Shown: positions 35,581 through 44,745 of the stretch, piece by piece
How positions within the stretch are numbered: position 1 is the stretch's first letter
Layout of the letters: every line of letters starts with the position of its first letter
NCBI RefSeq assembly: GCF_036327775.1
Contig: NZ_CP109598.1
Coordinates: 5,592,001-5,656,000, forward strand
Length of the DNA: 64,000 nucleotides
Origin: Streptomyces sp. NBC_01498
GTDB taxonomy: Bacteria; Actinomycetota; Actinomycetes; Streptomycetales; Streptomycetaceae
Reading direction: 5' to 3'
The notes under the pieces: generated by a model
Databases searched by the model: none
The model's input: only the letters and a program-made list of their open reading frames with translations
What the model was told of the DNA's origin: nothing
Position numbers and translations under genes: made by a program

Positions 35581-36332
35581 GTCTCGCCGTCCGAGTCATC
35601 CCCTGCCTGGACGTGGACAACGGCCGCGTCGTCAAAGGCGTCAACTTCCAGAACCTGCGCGACGCCGGTGACCCCGTCGAGATGGCCAGGCTGTACGACG
35701 CCGAGGGCGCCGACGAACTGACCTTCCTCGACATCACCGCCTCCTCGGGCGACCGCGAGACCACGTACGACGTGGTGCGCCGCACCGCCGAGCAGGTCTT
35801 CATCCCGCTCACCGTCGGCGGCGGCGTCCGCACCCCCGAGGACGTCGACAAACTGCTGCGGGCGGGCGCCGACAAGGTCGGCGTCAACACGGCGGCCATC
35901 GCGCGCCCCGACCTGATCCGGGAGATCGCCGAGCGCTTCGGCCGCCAGGTGCTCGTCCTGTCGGTCGACGCGCGGCGCACACCGGACGGCACGTTCGAGG
36001 TCACCACGCACGGCGGGCGCCGGGGCACCGGCATCGACGCCGTCGAATGGGCGCACCGCGCGGCCGAGTTGGGCGCGGGGGAGATCCTGCTCAACTCGAT
36101 GGACGCGGACGGCACGAAGGACGGCTACGACACCGAGATGATCCGGGCCGTACGGGAACACGTCACCGTGCCGGTCATCGCCTCGGGCGGCGCGGGCGGA
36201 CTCGCGCACTTCCCGCCGGCCGTCGAGGCGGGCGCGGACGCCGTACTGGCCGCGTCCGTCTTCCACTTCGGCGACCTGCGGATCCCCCAGGTCAAGAAGG
36301 CGCTGCGGGACGCGGGGCACGCGGTGCGCTGA
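35577..36332 (+). CDS. hisF: Imidazole glycerol phosphate synthase, cyclase subunit
   Basis: A protein of 251 residues. With HisH it forms imidazole glycerol phosphate and AICAR. The catalytic aspartates lie in [14 protein letters not shown] (Asp12) and [12 protein letters not shown]. Phosphate-binding loops include [11 protein letters not shown] and [11 protein letters not shown]. It is the last gene of the operon; hisG and hisE are not in this window and hisI is separate at 44333. A strong hairpin follows. Confidence 0.97.
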   Translation: MSLAVRVIPCLDVDNGRVVKGVNFQNLRDAGDPVEMARLYDAEGADELTFLDITASSGDRETTYDVVRRTAEQVFIPLTVGGGVRTPEDVDKLLRAGADKVGVNTAAIARPDLIREIAERFGRQVLVLSVDARRTPDGTFEVTTHGGRRGTGIDAVEWAHRAAELGAGEILLNSMDADGTKDGYDTEMIRAVREHVTVPVIASGGAGGLAHFPPAVEAGADAVLAASVFHFGDLRIPQVKKALRDAGHAVR

Positions 36333-36571
36333 GCACGGGCCCGTTCTGTACGGCGGCGGGCGCGGTCCTGGGGCGACCTGGACGACGATCCGTACGACCT
36401 GTTCGGGACCGGGTCCGGAACAGGTCGCGGTGGGGGCAGCGATCCCGCACGGCGTACCGGTCCCGGGTCGTGTCCGACTGCGAGCGGGCACGCGGTGCGC
36501 TGAGCACGGGCGCGGCGGCTGCCGGGCCGGGGGCACTGCGACGGTTCCGGGTCCGGTCCTGGGGCGACCTG
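36315..36571 (+). repeat. Duplicated segments downstream of hisF
   Basis: A 26-bp stretch covering the last 18 bases of hisF and its stop (36315-36340, containing GCGGTGCGCTGAGCACGGGC) recurs exactly at 36485-36510. A second 17-bp stretch (GGTCCTGGGGCGACCTG) at 36364-36380 recurs at 36555-36571. The order is the same in both copies, so a block of about 180 bp was duplicated and has since diverged. No gene is visible in 36333-36907. Confidence 0.75.
36395..36427 (+). terminator. his operon terminator hairpin
   Basis: A near-perfect dyad with 16-base arms (36395-36410 and 36412-36427; one mismatch) centred on a single G, beginning CGACCTGTTCGGGACC. It lies 63 bp after the hisF stop. Confidence 0.75.
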
Positions 36572-36907
36572 TATGACCGTTTCGCGTGACGCCCGGCACG
36601 CGCGCTCGTTGTGTGGTCGGAGTCGGCCACGTACGGCCGGACCCTCCACCCCGCCGATCGTCCGTGACGGGCGCGCTCCGCCCCTGTGGGCGGGCGGCAA
36701 CGCTTTCGCCACCCGCCCGGCCGCCCGGCGTCGGTTTCCGGCCCCGTACCGGACACTGGCGAACTCGCCGATGCGCGAAGGGAGTCGACGGCGGGATGGT
36801 GGCTTTCGTCAGCCAGTACGGCGGTCGCCGTCCGGCGGGACCCGTGGCCCCGGACGACGGGCCCGGTCCCCGCTCGGGGCGCCGCCCCCACCGAGAGGAC
36901 CCCCCTC

Positions 36908-37867
36908 GTGCGCCCACTCTCCACCGGCGACAGCACCGCGAGCCGCGACCGCGCCCTTCCCCGCCTCCGGGCCCGTTCACGCGTCCGGAGCGTCGCCCTG
37001 ATCGCCGGAGCCGCGACCGCCGCCCTGTTCGGCGGGCTCGTCCCCGGCGCCCAGGCGGCCCCCGCCGCCCCCGGGGCGGTCGCCGCCAACCCGTACGAGC
37101 GCGGCCCCGCCCCGACCAACTCCAGCATCGAGGCGTCACGCGGCACGTACGCCGTCTCGCAGACCAGCGTCTCCTCGCTCAGCGTCACCGGCTTCGGCGG
37201 CGGCACCATCTACTACCCGACGTCCACGGCCGACGGCACCTTCGGCGCGGTCGCGGTCTCCCCGGGCTTCACCGCCACCCAGTCCAGCATCTCGTGGCTC
37301 GGCCCCAGACTCGCCTCGCAGGGCTTCGTCGTCTTCACCATCGACACCAACACCACCCTCGACCAGCCCGCCAGCCGGGGCACTCAACTCCTCGCCGCGC
37401 TGGACTACTTGACGCAGCGCAGCAGCGTCCGTACCCGCATCGACACGTCCCGGCTCGGTGTCATGGGCCACTCGATGGGCGGCGGCGGCTCACTGGAGGC
37501 CGCCAAGAGCCGTACGTCGCTGAAGGCCGCGATCCCGCTGACCGGCTGGAACACCGACAAGAGCTGGCCCGAACTGCGCACGCCCACCCTGGTCATCGGC
37601 GCCGACGGTGACACGGTCGCCCCCGTCTCCTCGCACTCCGAGCCGTTCTACGAGTCGCTGCCCGGCTCGCTCGACAAGGCGTACCTGGAGCTCAACGGCG
37701 CCACCCACTTCACGCCCAACTCGTCGAACACCACCATCGGCAAGTACAGCCTCTCGTGGCTGAAGCGCTTCATCGACAACGACACCCGCTACGACCAGTT
37801 CCTGTGCCCGCTGCCCCGGCCCAGCCTCACCATCGAGGAATACCGGGGGAGTTGCCCCCTCGGCTGA
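36908..37867 (+). CDS. Secreted cutinase / polyester hydrolase (PET hydrolase-like)
   Basis: A protein of 319 residues from GTG 36908, with GAGAGGA upstream. A signal peptide ends near residue 50 (PGAQA-AP). The mature part has the TfCut2-type alpha/beta hydrolase pattern: [24 protein letters not shown] with catalytic Ser189, [10 protein letters not shown] with Asp235 and GATHFTPN with His267. Trp214 (LTGWN) matches the substrate-clamping Trp of PET hydrolases, and the C-terminal FLCP and SCPLG cysteines match the conserved disulfide. It should hydrolyse cutin or synthetic polyesters. The oxyanion Tyr of TfCut2 is Phe here. Confidence 0.9.
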   Translation: MRPLSTGDSTASRDRALPRLRARSRVRSVALIAGAATAALFGGLVPGAQAAPAAPGAVAANPYERGPAPTNSSIEASRGTYAVSQTSVSSLSVTGFGGGTIYYPTSTADGTFGAVAVSPGFTATQSSISWLGPRLASQGFVVFTIDTNTTLDQPASRGTQLLAALDYLTQRSSVRTRIDTSRLGVMGHSMGGGGSLEAAKSRTSLKAAIPLTGWNTDKSWPELRTPTLVIGADGDTVAPVSSHSEPFYESLPGSLDKAYLELNGATHFTPNSSNTTIGKYSLSWLKRFIDNDTRYDQFLCPLPRPSLTIEEYRGSCPLG

Positions 37868-38010
37868 CCCCGGCCCGGTCCGTCCCCCGGCCCCCGCACT
37901 GTGCCCGCGCACAGCGCGGGGGCCGGTCCGCTGGAACGCCGCCCAGCACCGCCCGGCCGGGGCGGTGGCCGTGGACGGGAGGCTTCCGGGGTTGTTTACG
38001 CAGAAGTAAC

Positions 38011-40995
38011 GTGCCGGACGTGACCCCTACGACGACCGTTCGCAGTCCGCTCCGGCTGTACGGCCGCGCCGGTGAACTCGCCCTCCTGGAAGCGCCGGTG
38101 GCCCGGCTGCGGGCCGGCCGGGGCGGCACCCTCGTACTGACCGGGGCGCCGGGGCTCGGCCGTACCGCGCTCCTGCGCCACATCATCGACGGCTACGCCC
38201 ACGAGGGCCACGTCCCCGGCCATGCCCAGGACCGCGACGACCGTCCCGCCCTCGGCAGCCACGCTTTCGACGGCCTGGTCCACGACGGCCTGGTCCACGA
38301 CGGCCTGGTCCACGACGGGCGTGCCCGGCACCGGTACCCCCGCGACGACCGGCCCGCCGCCCCCGTCCTGCTCCACGCCACCGCCGCCCCCGCCGAACGC
38401 CTGCTCCCCTACAGCGGGTTGCACACCCTCCTCTGCTCGGCCCCGGACCCGCTGCCCCTTCCCACGGGCACCCCGCGACCCGACACCGCCGCCATCGCGC
38501 TGCTCGACCTCCTCACCACCCTCGGCGCCCAACGCCCCCTGCTGATCTGCGTGGACGACGCCCACGCGTGGGACGCCGCGTCACGCGCCGCGCTCGCCTT
38601 CGCCCTGCGCCGGCTGGCCCCCGCCCGCCGCGTCACCGCTCTGCTCACCACCGCCGAACAGCACCCCGGTGAACGGGACTTCACCGGCCTGCCCACCCTG
38701 CGCCTCGGCCCCCTCGACCACTCCGCCTCCCGCGCGCTCCTCGACCGGCTGACCGGCGGCCGGGCCGACCCCGGCGTACGGGAGGAACTCCTGCGCGAGG
38801 CCACCGGCAACCCCCGGCTGCTCACCGCGCTCGCCGGCCGGCTCACCGAGGACCAACTCGCCGGCCGGGGCCGCCTGCCCCAGCCCCTGCCCGGCGGCGA
38901 GAGCCTCCTCGACTCCTACGCCGCCCACCTCGACGGACTCCCCGACGACACCCGCCTCCTGCTGCTGTTCGCGGCGGCGGCCGAGGAACACGAACCCGAG
39001 GGCACCGGCGCGGACACCGCCGTCCTGCTGCGCGCCGGGGCGCTCGCCGGGATCGACCCCGGACGGCTGGCCCCGGCCGAGACCCTCGGGGCCGTACGGG
39101 TCGACGGCGACCGCGTCCACTTCACCCAGCCGCTGCTGCGCCGCGCCGTAATGCGCCGCGCGCCGCTCGCCCGGCGCCGCGCCGTACACCGGCTGCTGGC
39201 CACCGTGCTCGACGGGCCGCACCGGACCCTGCCGCGACTGGTCCAGCGCGCCTGCGCGGCCGGCGGCCACGACCCGGCGCTCGCCGAGGCCCTGGAGAGC
39301 GCGGCGGCGCCGCCCCGGCCGCACGCCGACCGGGCCGCCGCCCTCGCCCGCGCCGCCGCGCTCTCCACCGACGAGGCGCTGCGCGGCGAACGGTTCGCCG
39401 CCGCCGCCGAGCACGCCTGGCTCGCGGGGGACCCCGGCCGCGCCCGCGCCCTGCTGACCCGGGTGCGCACCGAACCCGCGCCGGGCCGCGCCCACTACGT
39501 ACGCGGACTGATCGCCCTGCGCGACGGACCGGCCGCCGACGCGGCGGAGGCCCTGCTCACCGCCGCCGGGCTGCTCGCGCCGCACGACGGGGCGCGCGCC
39601 GTCGGCGCCCTGCTCGGCGCGGCGGAGGCCGCCTGGGTCACCGGCGACGTACCCGGCTACCTCCGCGCCATGAACCGGATCACGCCGCCCCGCCCCGACA
39701 CCGGTGGTGAGCGGGACGCGCCGGCGCTCGACCGCTTCCGCGCGGGCATGTGCGCCGTGCTCGCCGGGCGTACGGCAGACGGGCGCGCCCTGTTGCGCGC
39801 CTGCCTCGACACCGACGACCGCTCCGACGACCGCGAGGGCGACCACTCCGCAAGCCGCTCCGACGACCGGACCGACGACCGGACCGGCGACCGCGCCGGC
39901 GATCCCGCCGCCCTGCTGCGGTCGGGCATCGCCGCCCTCGTCCTCGGCGAGGTCGAGGCCGCCTGCCGGGCCGGCGCGCGGGCGCTCGCCGCCGTACGCG
40001 CGCACGGCCCCGAGGCGCTGCTGCCCCGGGTGCTGGAGCACCTGGCCTACGGGGAACTGCGGGCCGGCCGCCACGCGCGGGCCCGCGCCCACGCGTACGA
40101 GGGGCTGCGCGCCGCCGACCGGCTTGGCCAGCGCAACGCCGCCGCCGCGCTGCACGCGGTACTCGCCCTGGCCGCCTCCGTGGAGGGCGACGCCGCCGCC
40201 TGCGCCGAACACGCGGCGGCCACGGCGGCCGACGCCGGAGCGCACGGGCTCTGGCAGGCCGACACCCTCGCCACCTGGGCCGTGGGCCGCGCGGACCTGG
40301 CCGCGGGACGGCACACCCGGGCCGCCGCCCGGCTCGCCCCGCTGGTCCTCGACGGCCCCCTGTCCGGGCACTTCGCCGCCCGGATGCTCGCCGTGCCGTG
40401 CTTCGTCGAAGCGGCCGTCCTGGCGGGCCGGGGCGACGAGGCGCGCGGCGCGGTCGAGGAGTTCACGGCGTGGACGGCCTGGACCGCCGACCCGCAGGCA
40501 CCGGCCCAACTCGCCCGCTGCCGCGCGCTGTTGGCCCCGCCGGGCGAGGCCGCCGCCCGCTACGAGGAGGCACTCGCCCATCACGCCCGTGCGAGCGGCG
40601 ACTTCGAACGCGCCCGGACGCAACTGCTGTACGGCCAGTGGCTGCGGCGTCGGCGCCGGACCCGCGAGGCCCGGGACCCGCTGCGGGACGCGCTCGTCGC
40701 GTTCGAGCGGTGCGGCGCCCGCGCCTGGGCCGAACGCGCGGGCGGTGAACTCCGGGCGGCGGGCGAGTCGGTGGCCGGCGCGGGGCCGGTGGACCTGCTC
40801 ACCGCCCAGCAGCGGCGCGTCGCCCGGTGCGTGGCGGAGGGCGCGACCAACCGGGAGGTGGCGGTACGGCTCTCGGTCAGCCCGCGCACGGTCGACCACC
40901 ATCTGCGCAACGTCTTCGCCCTGCTGGGGGTCAGGTCCCGGACGGAACTGGCGCGATTGCTGGACCGTGACGAGGAGAATGCGGCAAACCCCTAG
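38011..40995 (+). CDS. LuxR-family (LAL-type) ATPase regulator
   Basis: A protein of 994 residues from GTG 38011 (GTG 38020 is an alternative). The N-terminus is an AAA/NTPase domain with a Walker A-like loop GAPGLGRT at 45-52, in which the usual Lys is Arg51, and a Walker B-like LLICVDDAHAWD. A helical repeat middle follows and then a C-terminal LuxR helix-turn-helix (LLTAQQRRVARCVAEGATN, SPRTVDHHLRNV). Two low-complexity inserts are odd: DGLVHDG units from 38270 and a DDRTDDRTGDR run near 39820-39905. It may control the neighbouring cutinase or PucR genes. Confidence 0.88.
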   Translation: MPDVTPTTTVRSPLRLYGRAGELALLEAPVARLRAGRGGTLVLTGAPGLGRTALLRHIIDGYAHEGHVPGHAQDRDDRPALGSHAFDGLVHDGLVHDGLVHDGRARHRYPRDDRPAAPVLLHATAAPAERLLPYSGLHTLLCSAPDPLPLPTGTPRPDTAAIALLDLLTTLGAQRPLLICVDDAHAWDAASRAALAFALRRLAPARRVTALLTTAEQHPGERDFTGLPTLRLGPLDHSASRALLDRLTGGRADPGVREELLREATGNPRLLTALAGRLTEDQLAGRGRLPQPLPGGESLLDSYAAHLDGLPDDTRLLLLFAAAAEEHEPEGTGADTAVLLRAGALAGIDPGRLAPAETLGAVRVDGDRVHFTQPLLRRAVMRRAPLARRRAVHRLLATVLDGPHRTLPRLVQRACAAGGHDPALAEALESAAAPPRPHADRAAALARAAALSTDEALRGERFAAAAEHAWLAGDPGRARALLTRVRTEPAPGRAHYVRGLIALRDGPAADAAEALLTAAGLLAPHDGARAVGALLGAAEAAWVTGDVPGYLRAMNRITPPRPDTGGERDAPALDRFRAGMCAVLAGRTADGRALLRACLDTDDRSDDREGDHSASRSDDRTDDRTGDRAGDPAALLRSGIAALVLGEVEAACRAGARALAAVRAHGPEALLPRVLEHLAYGELRAGRHARARAHAYEGLRAADRLGQRNAAAALHAVLALAASVEGDAAACAEHAAATAADAGAHGLWQADTLATWAVGRADLAAGRHTRAAARLAPLVLDGPLSGHFAARMLAVPCFVEAAVLAGRGDEARGAVEEFTAWTAWTADPQAPAQLARCRALLAPPGEAAARYEEALAHHARASGDFERARTQLLYGQWLRRRRRTREARDPLRDALVAFERCGARAWAERAGGELRAAGESVAGAGPVDLLTAQQRRVARCVAEGATNREVAVRLSVSPRTVDHHLRNVFALLGVRSRTELARLLDRDEENAANP
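38270..38320 (+). repeat. 15-bp tandem repeat inside the LuxR gene
   Basis: Three consecutive copies of a 15-bp unit (GGTCCACGACGGCCT) encode a GLVHD repeat between the first beta-strand region and the rest of the ATPase domain. The period keeps the frame, so copy number could change without breaking the gene. Confidence 0.85.
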
Positions 40996-41101
40996 GTACC
41001 GACCGGGCGGTATGCCATTCTGCGGACGTCAGGAAGATCCGGCGCGGGCCCGGCCGCACTCCGCCGCGCCGGAGCGAACCGACTCCCCGGTGGAGGCCGC
41101 C

Positions 41102-42481
41102 ATGCCGCATGTCATCCGCTCGCGGGTCCGGGCGCTGCACGCGTCCCCCGTCACGTACGCCACGCCGTCCGCCGGGACCTCTCCCGGCACACCGTCCGCC
41201 TCCCCGGTCCACTCCGCCGACCGGGCCCCCGCCGGGCCCCGCCGCGCCCGCTCCCTGGTGGACGCCGAGGCCGTCGCCGTCCTGCACCGCGCCGCCCAGG
41301 CACTCATGGACGACCTCGCGGGGCTGACCCACCGGCTGGTGGCCGTACTGCGCGAGGAGGAACCGGCGTACCGGGCCGCGATCGACGCCGACGCCGCCGA
41401 GATCTGGCAGGAGGTCAACCGCTCGCTGCGGCTGAGCGTCGGCTCCCTGATCCGGCCCCGCGAGTCCCGCGAGGCCGCCTGCCGGCTGTCGTGGCGCATC
41501 GGCGAGTGCCGGGCCGAACAGGGCCTGCCGCTCGACGCGTTGCTGCACGCCTTCCGGCTCGGCGGGGCCATGGTGTGGCAGGGCCTGGTGGACGAGACCA
41601 CCCGGCGCCAGCCCGAGGACATCCGGCTGCTCGTCCATGTCGCCGCCGACGTCTGGAGCTTCGTGGACGAGCACTGCGGGCTGGTCGCCGACGCGTACCG
41701 GGAGACGGAACGGCGGCTCGCCTGGCGCCGCGAGAACCAGCAGCGGCTGGCGGTCGCCGCGCTCCTCGACGGCACCGCGCGCATCGCGGACATCCCCGAC
41801 TCCGCCGCGATGCTGGGGCTGCCGGAGATCGGGCGTTACGTGGTGGTGACGGCGTCCGGCGCGGGCGTCGGCGGGACGGCGGGCGCGGTGGGGCTGCCGC
41901 CGTGGACGCGGGCGCTGCGGCACGTCACACGGGACGGCGAGCACATCGTGGTCCTGCTGGCGAGCGGCCCGCCGGAGGAGCCGGTCCCCGACGAGGACAC
42001 GTGCCGCGCGGACCGTGAACTCGCCCTGCTCGCGGACGAGCTGACGGTCCCTCCGGGCGTGCGCGTCGGGATCGGCTCGGCCGTCACGGGCCTCGCCGCC
42101 CTCGGTGAGGCCCGCGGGCTCGCCGAGACCGCGCTGCGCGCCTGCCCCCGCGACGGCGGCGTCGTCCTGCTGGACGAGCACCTGCCGGCCGCGCTGGTGG
42201 TCTCCTCCTCCCGCCTGGGCGCCGCCCTGGCCGACCGGGTCCTCGGCGCGCTGGACCGGCTCGACCCGGCCGACCGCGATCTGCTGATCGACACACTCCG
42301 GACCTGGCTGGACGCGGACGGCTCCGCCCAGCGCGCCGGAACCCGCCTCTACTGCCACCGCAACACGGTCCTCAACCGCCTCCGCCGCTTCGAACAACTG
42401 ACCGGCCGCTCCCTGGCCCGCCCGTCCGACGTGGTCGAAATCTCCCTGGCCCTGGCGGCCCGCCGCCTCCTGGACCTCTGA
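41102..42481 (+). CDS. PucR/CdaR-family transcriptional regulator
   Basis: A protein of 459 residues from ATG 41102 with GGAGG upstream. After a Pro/Ser-rich start, residues 50-200 form a helical sensory-type region (RsbRD-N-like, WQEVNRSLRLSVGSLIRP). A GGDEF-like middle domain follows and then the C-terminal PucR helix-turn-helix: TLRTWLDADGSAQRAGTRL and CHRNTVLNRLRRFEQLTG. Such proteins are single-component activators. It lies 106 bp after the LuxR gene in the same direction. Its signal and targets are unknown. Confidence 0.88.
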   Translation: MPHVIRSRVRALHASPVTYATPSAGTSPGTPSASPVHSADRAPAGPRRARSLVDAEAVAVLHRAAQALMDDLAGLTHRLVAVLREEEPAYRAAIDADAAEIWQEVNRSLRLSVGSLIRPRESREAACRLSWRIGECRAEQGLPLDALLHAFRLGGAMVWQGLVDETTRRQPEDIRLLVHVAADVWSFVDEHCGLVADAYRETERRLAWRRENQQRLAVAALLDGTARIADIPDSAAMLGLPEIGRYVVVTASGAGVGGTAGAVGLPPWTRALRHVTRDGEHIVVLLASGPPEEPVPDEDTCRADRELALLADELTVPPGVRVGIGSAVTGLAALGEARGLAETALRACPRDGGVVLLDEHLPAALVVSSSRLGAALADRVLGALDRLDPADRDLLIDTLRTWLDADGSAQRAGTRLYCHRNTVLNRLRRFEQLTGRSLARPSDVVEISLALAARRLLDL

Positions 42482-43615
42482 CGGCCCGGGGGCGGGCACG
42501 GGTCCACGGAGCAGACGCCCGGGGCCGGGCCGGGCTCGGCCGGGCCCGAGGACCGTCACGGACGGACGGACGCCCGCCACGTACCGCTGAGGCACGACGG
42601 GGCCGGTTTCCCGGGCCGCGCACTCCCTAGGCCGAACGGGGAGGTCCCGTCCCGACACCGGGCCGGGTCGCGTACGGCCGCTCCCACCGGCGGGGTCGGA
42701 GACTTCCGGGTACGAGCCGGGCGCGTGCCCCCGCGTGGCACGTGCCCGGAGATCGCAGCCTGCGTCGCCGCCCGGCCGACGTCGAACGCCGTACCGACCA
42801 CGGGCTTGGGGGCGGAGAGCCGGCCGCGTACGGGCTTCCGCGCCGTCCGCGCCCCGAGAAACCAGGTCCTTGGCTTGTGCCGCCGACACGGACTCCCGAG
42901 CGCGCCCAGCCGTCTCGCGGCGGGCCCGGGACGCGTCGCGTACGGCCGGTCCCACCCGGCGGGGGCAGAGCCTTGGGCACGCGCCCGTGTATGCCACTGC
43001 CCGGGGACCGCTGCCCGTCCGGCGCGGCCGGCCGACGCCGGACACGGCGTCAACGGACCTCCCCGCGCGGGGAGATGAGGTTCGCGCCACGACGCGCGCG
43101 AGACCCGCTCCTCGCGAGGGGCACAACGTATGCGCGCCCGCACGGGCCGTGCGGGCGGGAGGCCGGCCGCGTACGGGCTTCCGCGAGGTCCGCGACCCCG
43201 GGAACCAGTCAATTCGGCCGTGCGGCCGACCCGCCGACCACCGTGCCAACCAGCTGATCCGCACCCGATGCGGCCCGGCGCGTCACTGCGCCGGGGGCCG
43301 ACCGGGCCCGGCCCCACCCACGCGCGACGACGCGGACGGCGTCCCCGAAGCAGCGCCCGCGTCAGGCGAACCCGCCGGGGACCGGGACGCCGCAGACGCT
43401 CGGGCCGGGCGGGTGACCGCCACAGGGCTCGCACAGGGGCCGGGCAAGCACGGGCCGCCACGTGTGCGACCGACGCGCGCGGCGGCCCCGACGGAACTCG
43501 GACCCGGGCCGGCCGGAGACAGGCCCAGCTCCCGCAGTGTGGCCCCCGGGCCGCCCGGCTCGTCGCCGGGCGGGCGCCGTGCCTCGGCCCGCCGACACGC
43601 GGGACGCGGCCCCGC
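42482..43615. other. Repeat-rich non-coding region of 1.1 kb
   Basis: The gap between the convergent pucR and TIGR03085 genes has long open frames on both strands but none with a ribosome site, codon bias or recognisable product; all are Pro/Arg-rich. It contains two degenerate direct repeats: TCGCGTACGGCCG-CCCAC at 42668 and 42936, and a 23-bp identical CCGGCCGCGTACGGGCTTCCGCG element at 42820-42842 and 43163-43185. The copy intervals differ (268 and 343 bp), so the second copy carries about 75 bp extra. I see no IS ends. Confidence 0.6.
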
Positions 43616-44248
43616 CTACATCCCCAGCTTCGCCCGCTGCACCCGGTCGATCGCCTCCTTGTCGCCCTCCACGTCCACCCGCGCCGAGTCCTGGCGCCCG
43701 TAGACGAACAGCAGCAGTTCGCCCGGCTCGCCGGTGACCGTGACCACGGGGGAGCCCCGGTGGGCCACCGCCGTCTGGCCGTCCGGGCGGCGCAGTACCA
43801 GGCCGACCGGGGACTTGCGGCCCATCATCCGGGCGCCCTTCTCCAGCCGCGCCCACAGCGCGTTCGAGAAGACCTTGTCCAGTTCGCGGGGCGTCCAGTC
43901 GGGCTGGGCCCGGCGTACGTCCTCCGCGTGCACGTAGTACTCGATCGTGTTCGCCGCCTCGTCGACCTGCTTGATGCCGAAGGGCGACATCCGGGGCGGG
44001 CCCGTACGGATGAGCTGGATCAGCTCCTCGTACGGCTTCGCCACATACTCGGCCTGCACCCGCTCCAGGCGGTTCCTGAGCGGGCCGATGAGCTGCCCGC
44101 CCGCCGCGTCCGGGCGGCGCTCGCGCACCACCACGTGCGCCGCCAGATCCCGGGCGGTCCAGCCTTCGCACAACGTCGGGGCATCGGGCCCCGCCGACTC
44201 CAACAGGTCGGCGAGGAGAAGTCGTTCACGCTTCGCATGGGTCGACAT
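43616..44248 (-). CDS. TIGR03085 family protein (mycothiol-dependent isomerase-like fold)
   Basis: A protein of 210 residues from ATG 44248 ([17 protein letters not shown]). The N-terminal half has the DinB/MDMPI-like pattern [26 protein letters not shown], with the histidine typical for metal binding. The middle [24 protein letters not shown] fits TIGR03085. The last part is a small SCP2-like domain ending QRAKLGM. The catalytic activity is unknown; a thiol-transfer role is possible. It is divergent from hisI with 84 bp between starts. Confidence 0.85.
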   Translation of the reverse strand: MSTHAKRERLLLADLLESAGPDAPTLCEGWTARDLAAHVVVRERRPDAAGGQLIGPLRNRLERVQAEYVAKPYEELIQLIRTGPPRMSPFGIKQVDEAANTIEYYVHAEDVRRAQPDWTPRELDKVFSNALWARLEKGARMMGRKSPVGLVLRRPDGQTAVAHRGSPVVTVTGEPGELLLFVYGRQDSARVDVEGDKEAIDRVQRAKLGM

Positions 44249-44332
44249 ACGGGCAAGCGTACGACTGTCACGCGCCGTCCGCCCAGTGGACGCCCACCCC
44301 GCCGGTCCGGGCGGGCGCGGCACAATGGGCGC

Positions 44333-44734
44333 ATGACCAGCACGACCGGGGACCCCGTCCCCAGCAGCGGCCTCGACCCCGCCCTCGCCGCCCGGCTCAA
44401 GCGCGGCCCCGGGGGACTGATTCCGGCCATCGCCCAGCAGTACGACACCGGTGAGGTGCTGATGCTCGGCTGGATGGACGACGAGGCCCTGCACCGCACC
44501 CTCACCACCGGACGCGGCACCTACTGGTCCCGCAGCCGCCGCGCGTACTGGGTCAAGGGCGACACCTCCGGCCATGTCCAGCACGTCAGGTCCGTCGCGC
44601 TCGACTGCGACGCCGACACGATCCTCCTCAAGGTCGACCAGGTCGGCGCCGCCTGCCACACCGGCGACCGGACCTGTTTCGACGCCGACGTCATCCTGCC
44701 GACAGCGCGCACCGACGGCCCCGCCGCCGACTAG
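44333..44734 (+). CDS. hisI: Phosphoribosyl-AMP cyclohydrolase
   Basis: A protein of 133 residues, the monofunctional cyclohydrolase. It opens the adenine ring of PR-AMP in histidine synthesis. Motifs: [31 protein letters not shown], and the Zn/Mg ligands in [14 protein letters not shown] with cysteines in [12 protein letters not shown]. It stands apart from the main his operon and lies 11 bp before trpE, so histidine and tryptophan genes are cotranscribed here. Confidence 0.96.
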   Translation: MTSTTGDPVPSSGLDPALAARLKRGPGGLIPAIAQQYDTGEVLMLGWMDDEALHRTLTTGRGTYWSRSRRAYWVKGDTSGHVQHVRSVALDCDADTILLKVDQVGAACHTGDRTCFDADVILPTARTDGPAAD

Positions 44735-44745
44735 GCTCTCCGGCC

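Noticed and set aside
35229..37139. Minus-strand frame of 636 codons across RidA, hisF and the following gap
   Set aside because: Antisense to conserved his genes; the apparent length comes from GC bias.
42556..43461. Minus-strand frame of 301 codons in the pucR-TIGR03085 gap
   Set aside because: Pro/Arg-rich with no recognisable domain and no ribosome site; it runs through the degenerate repeats.
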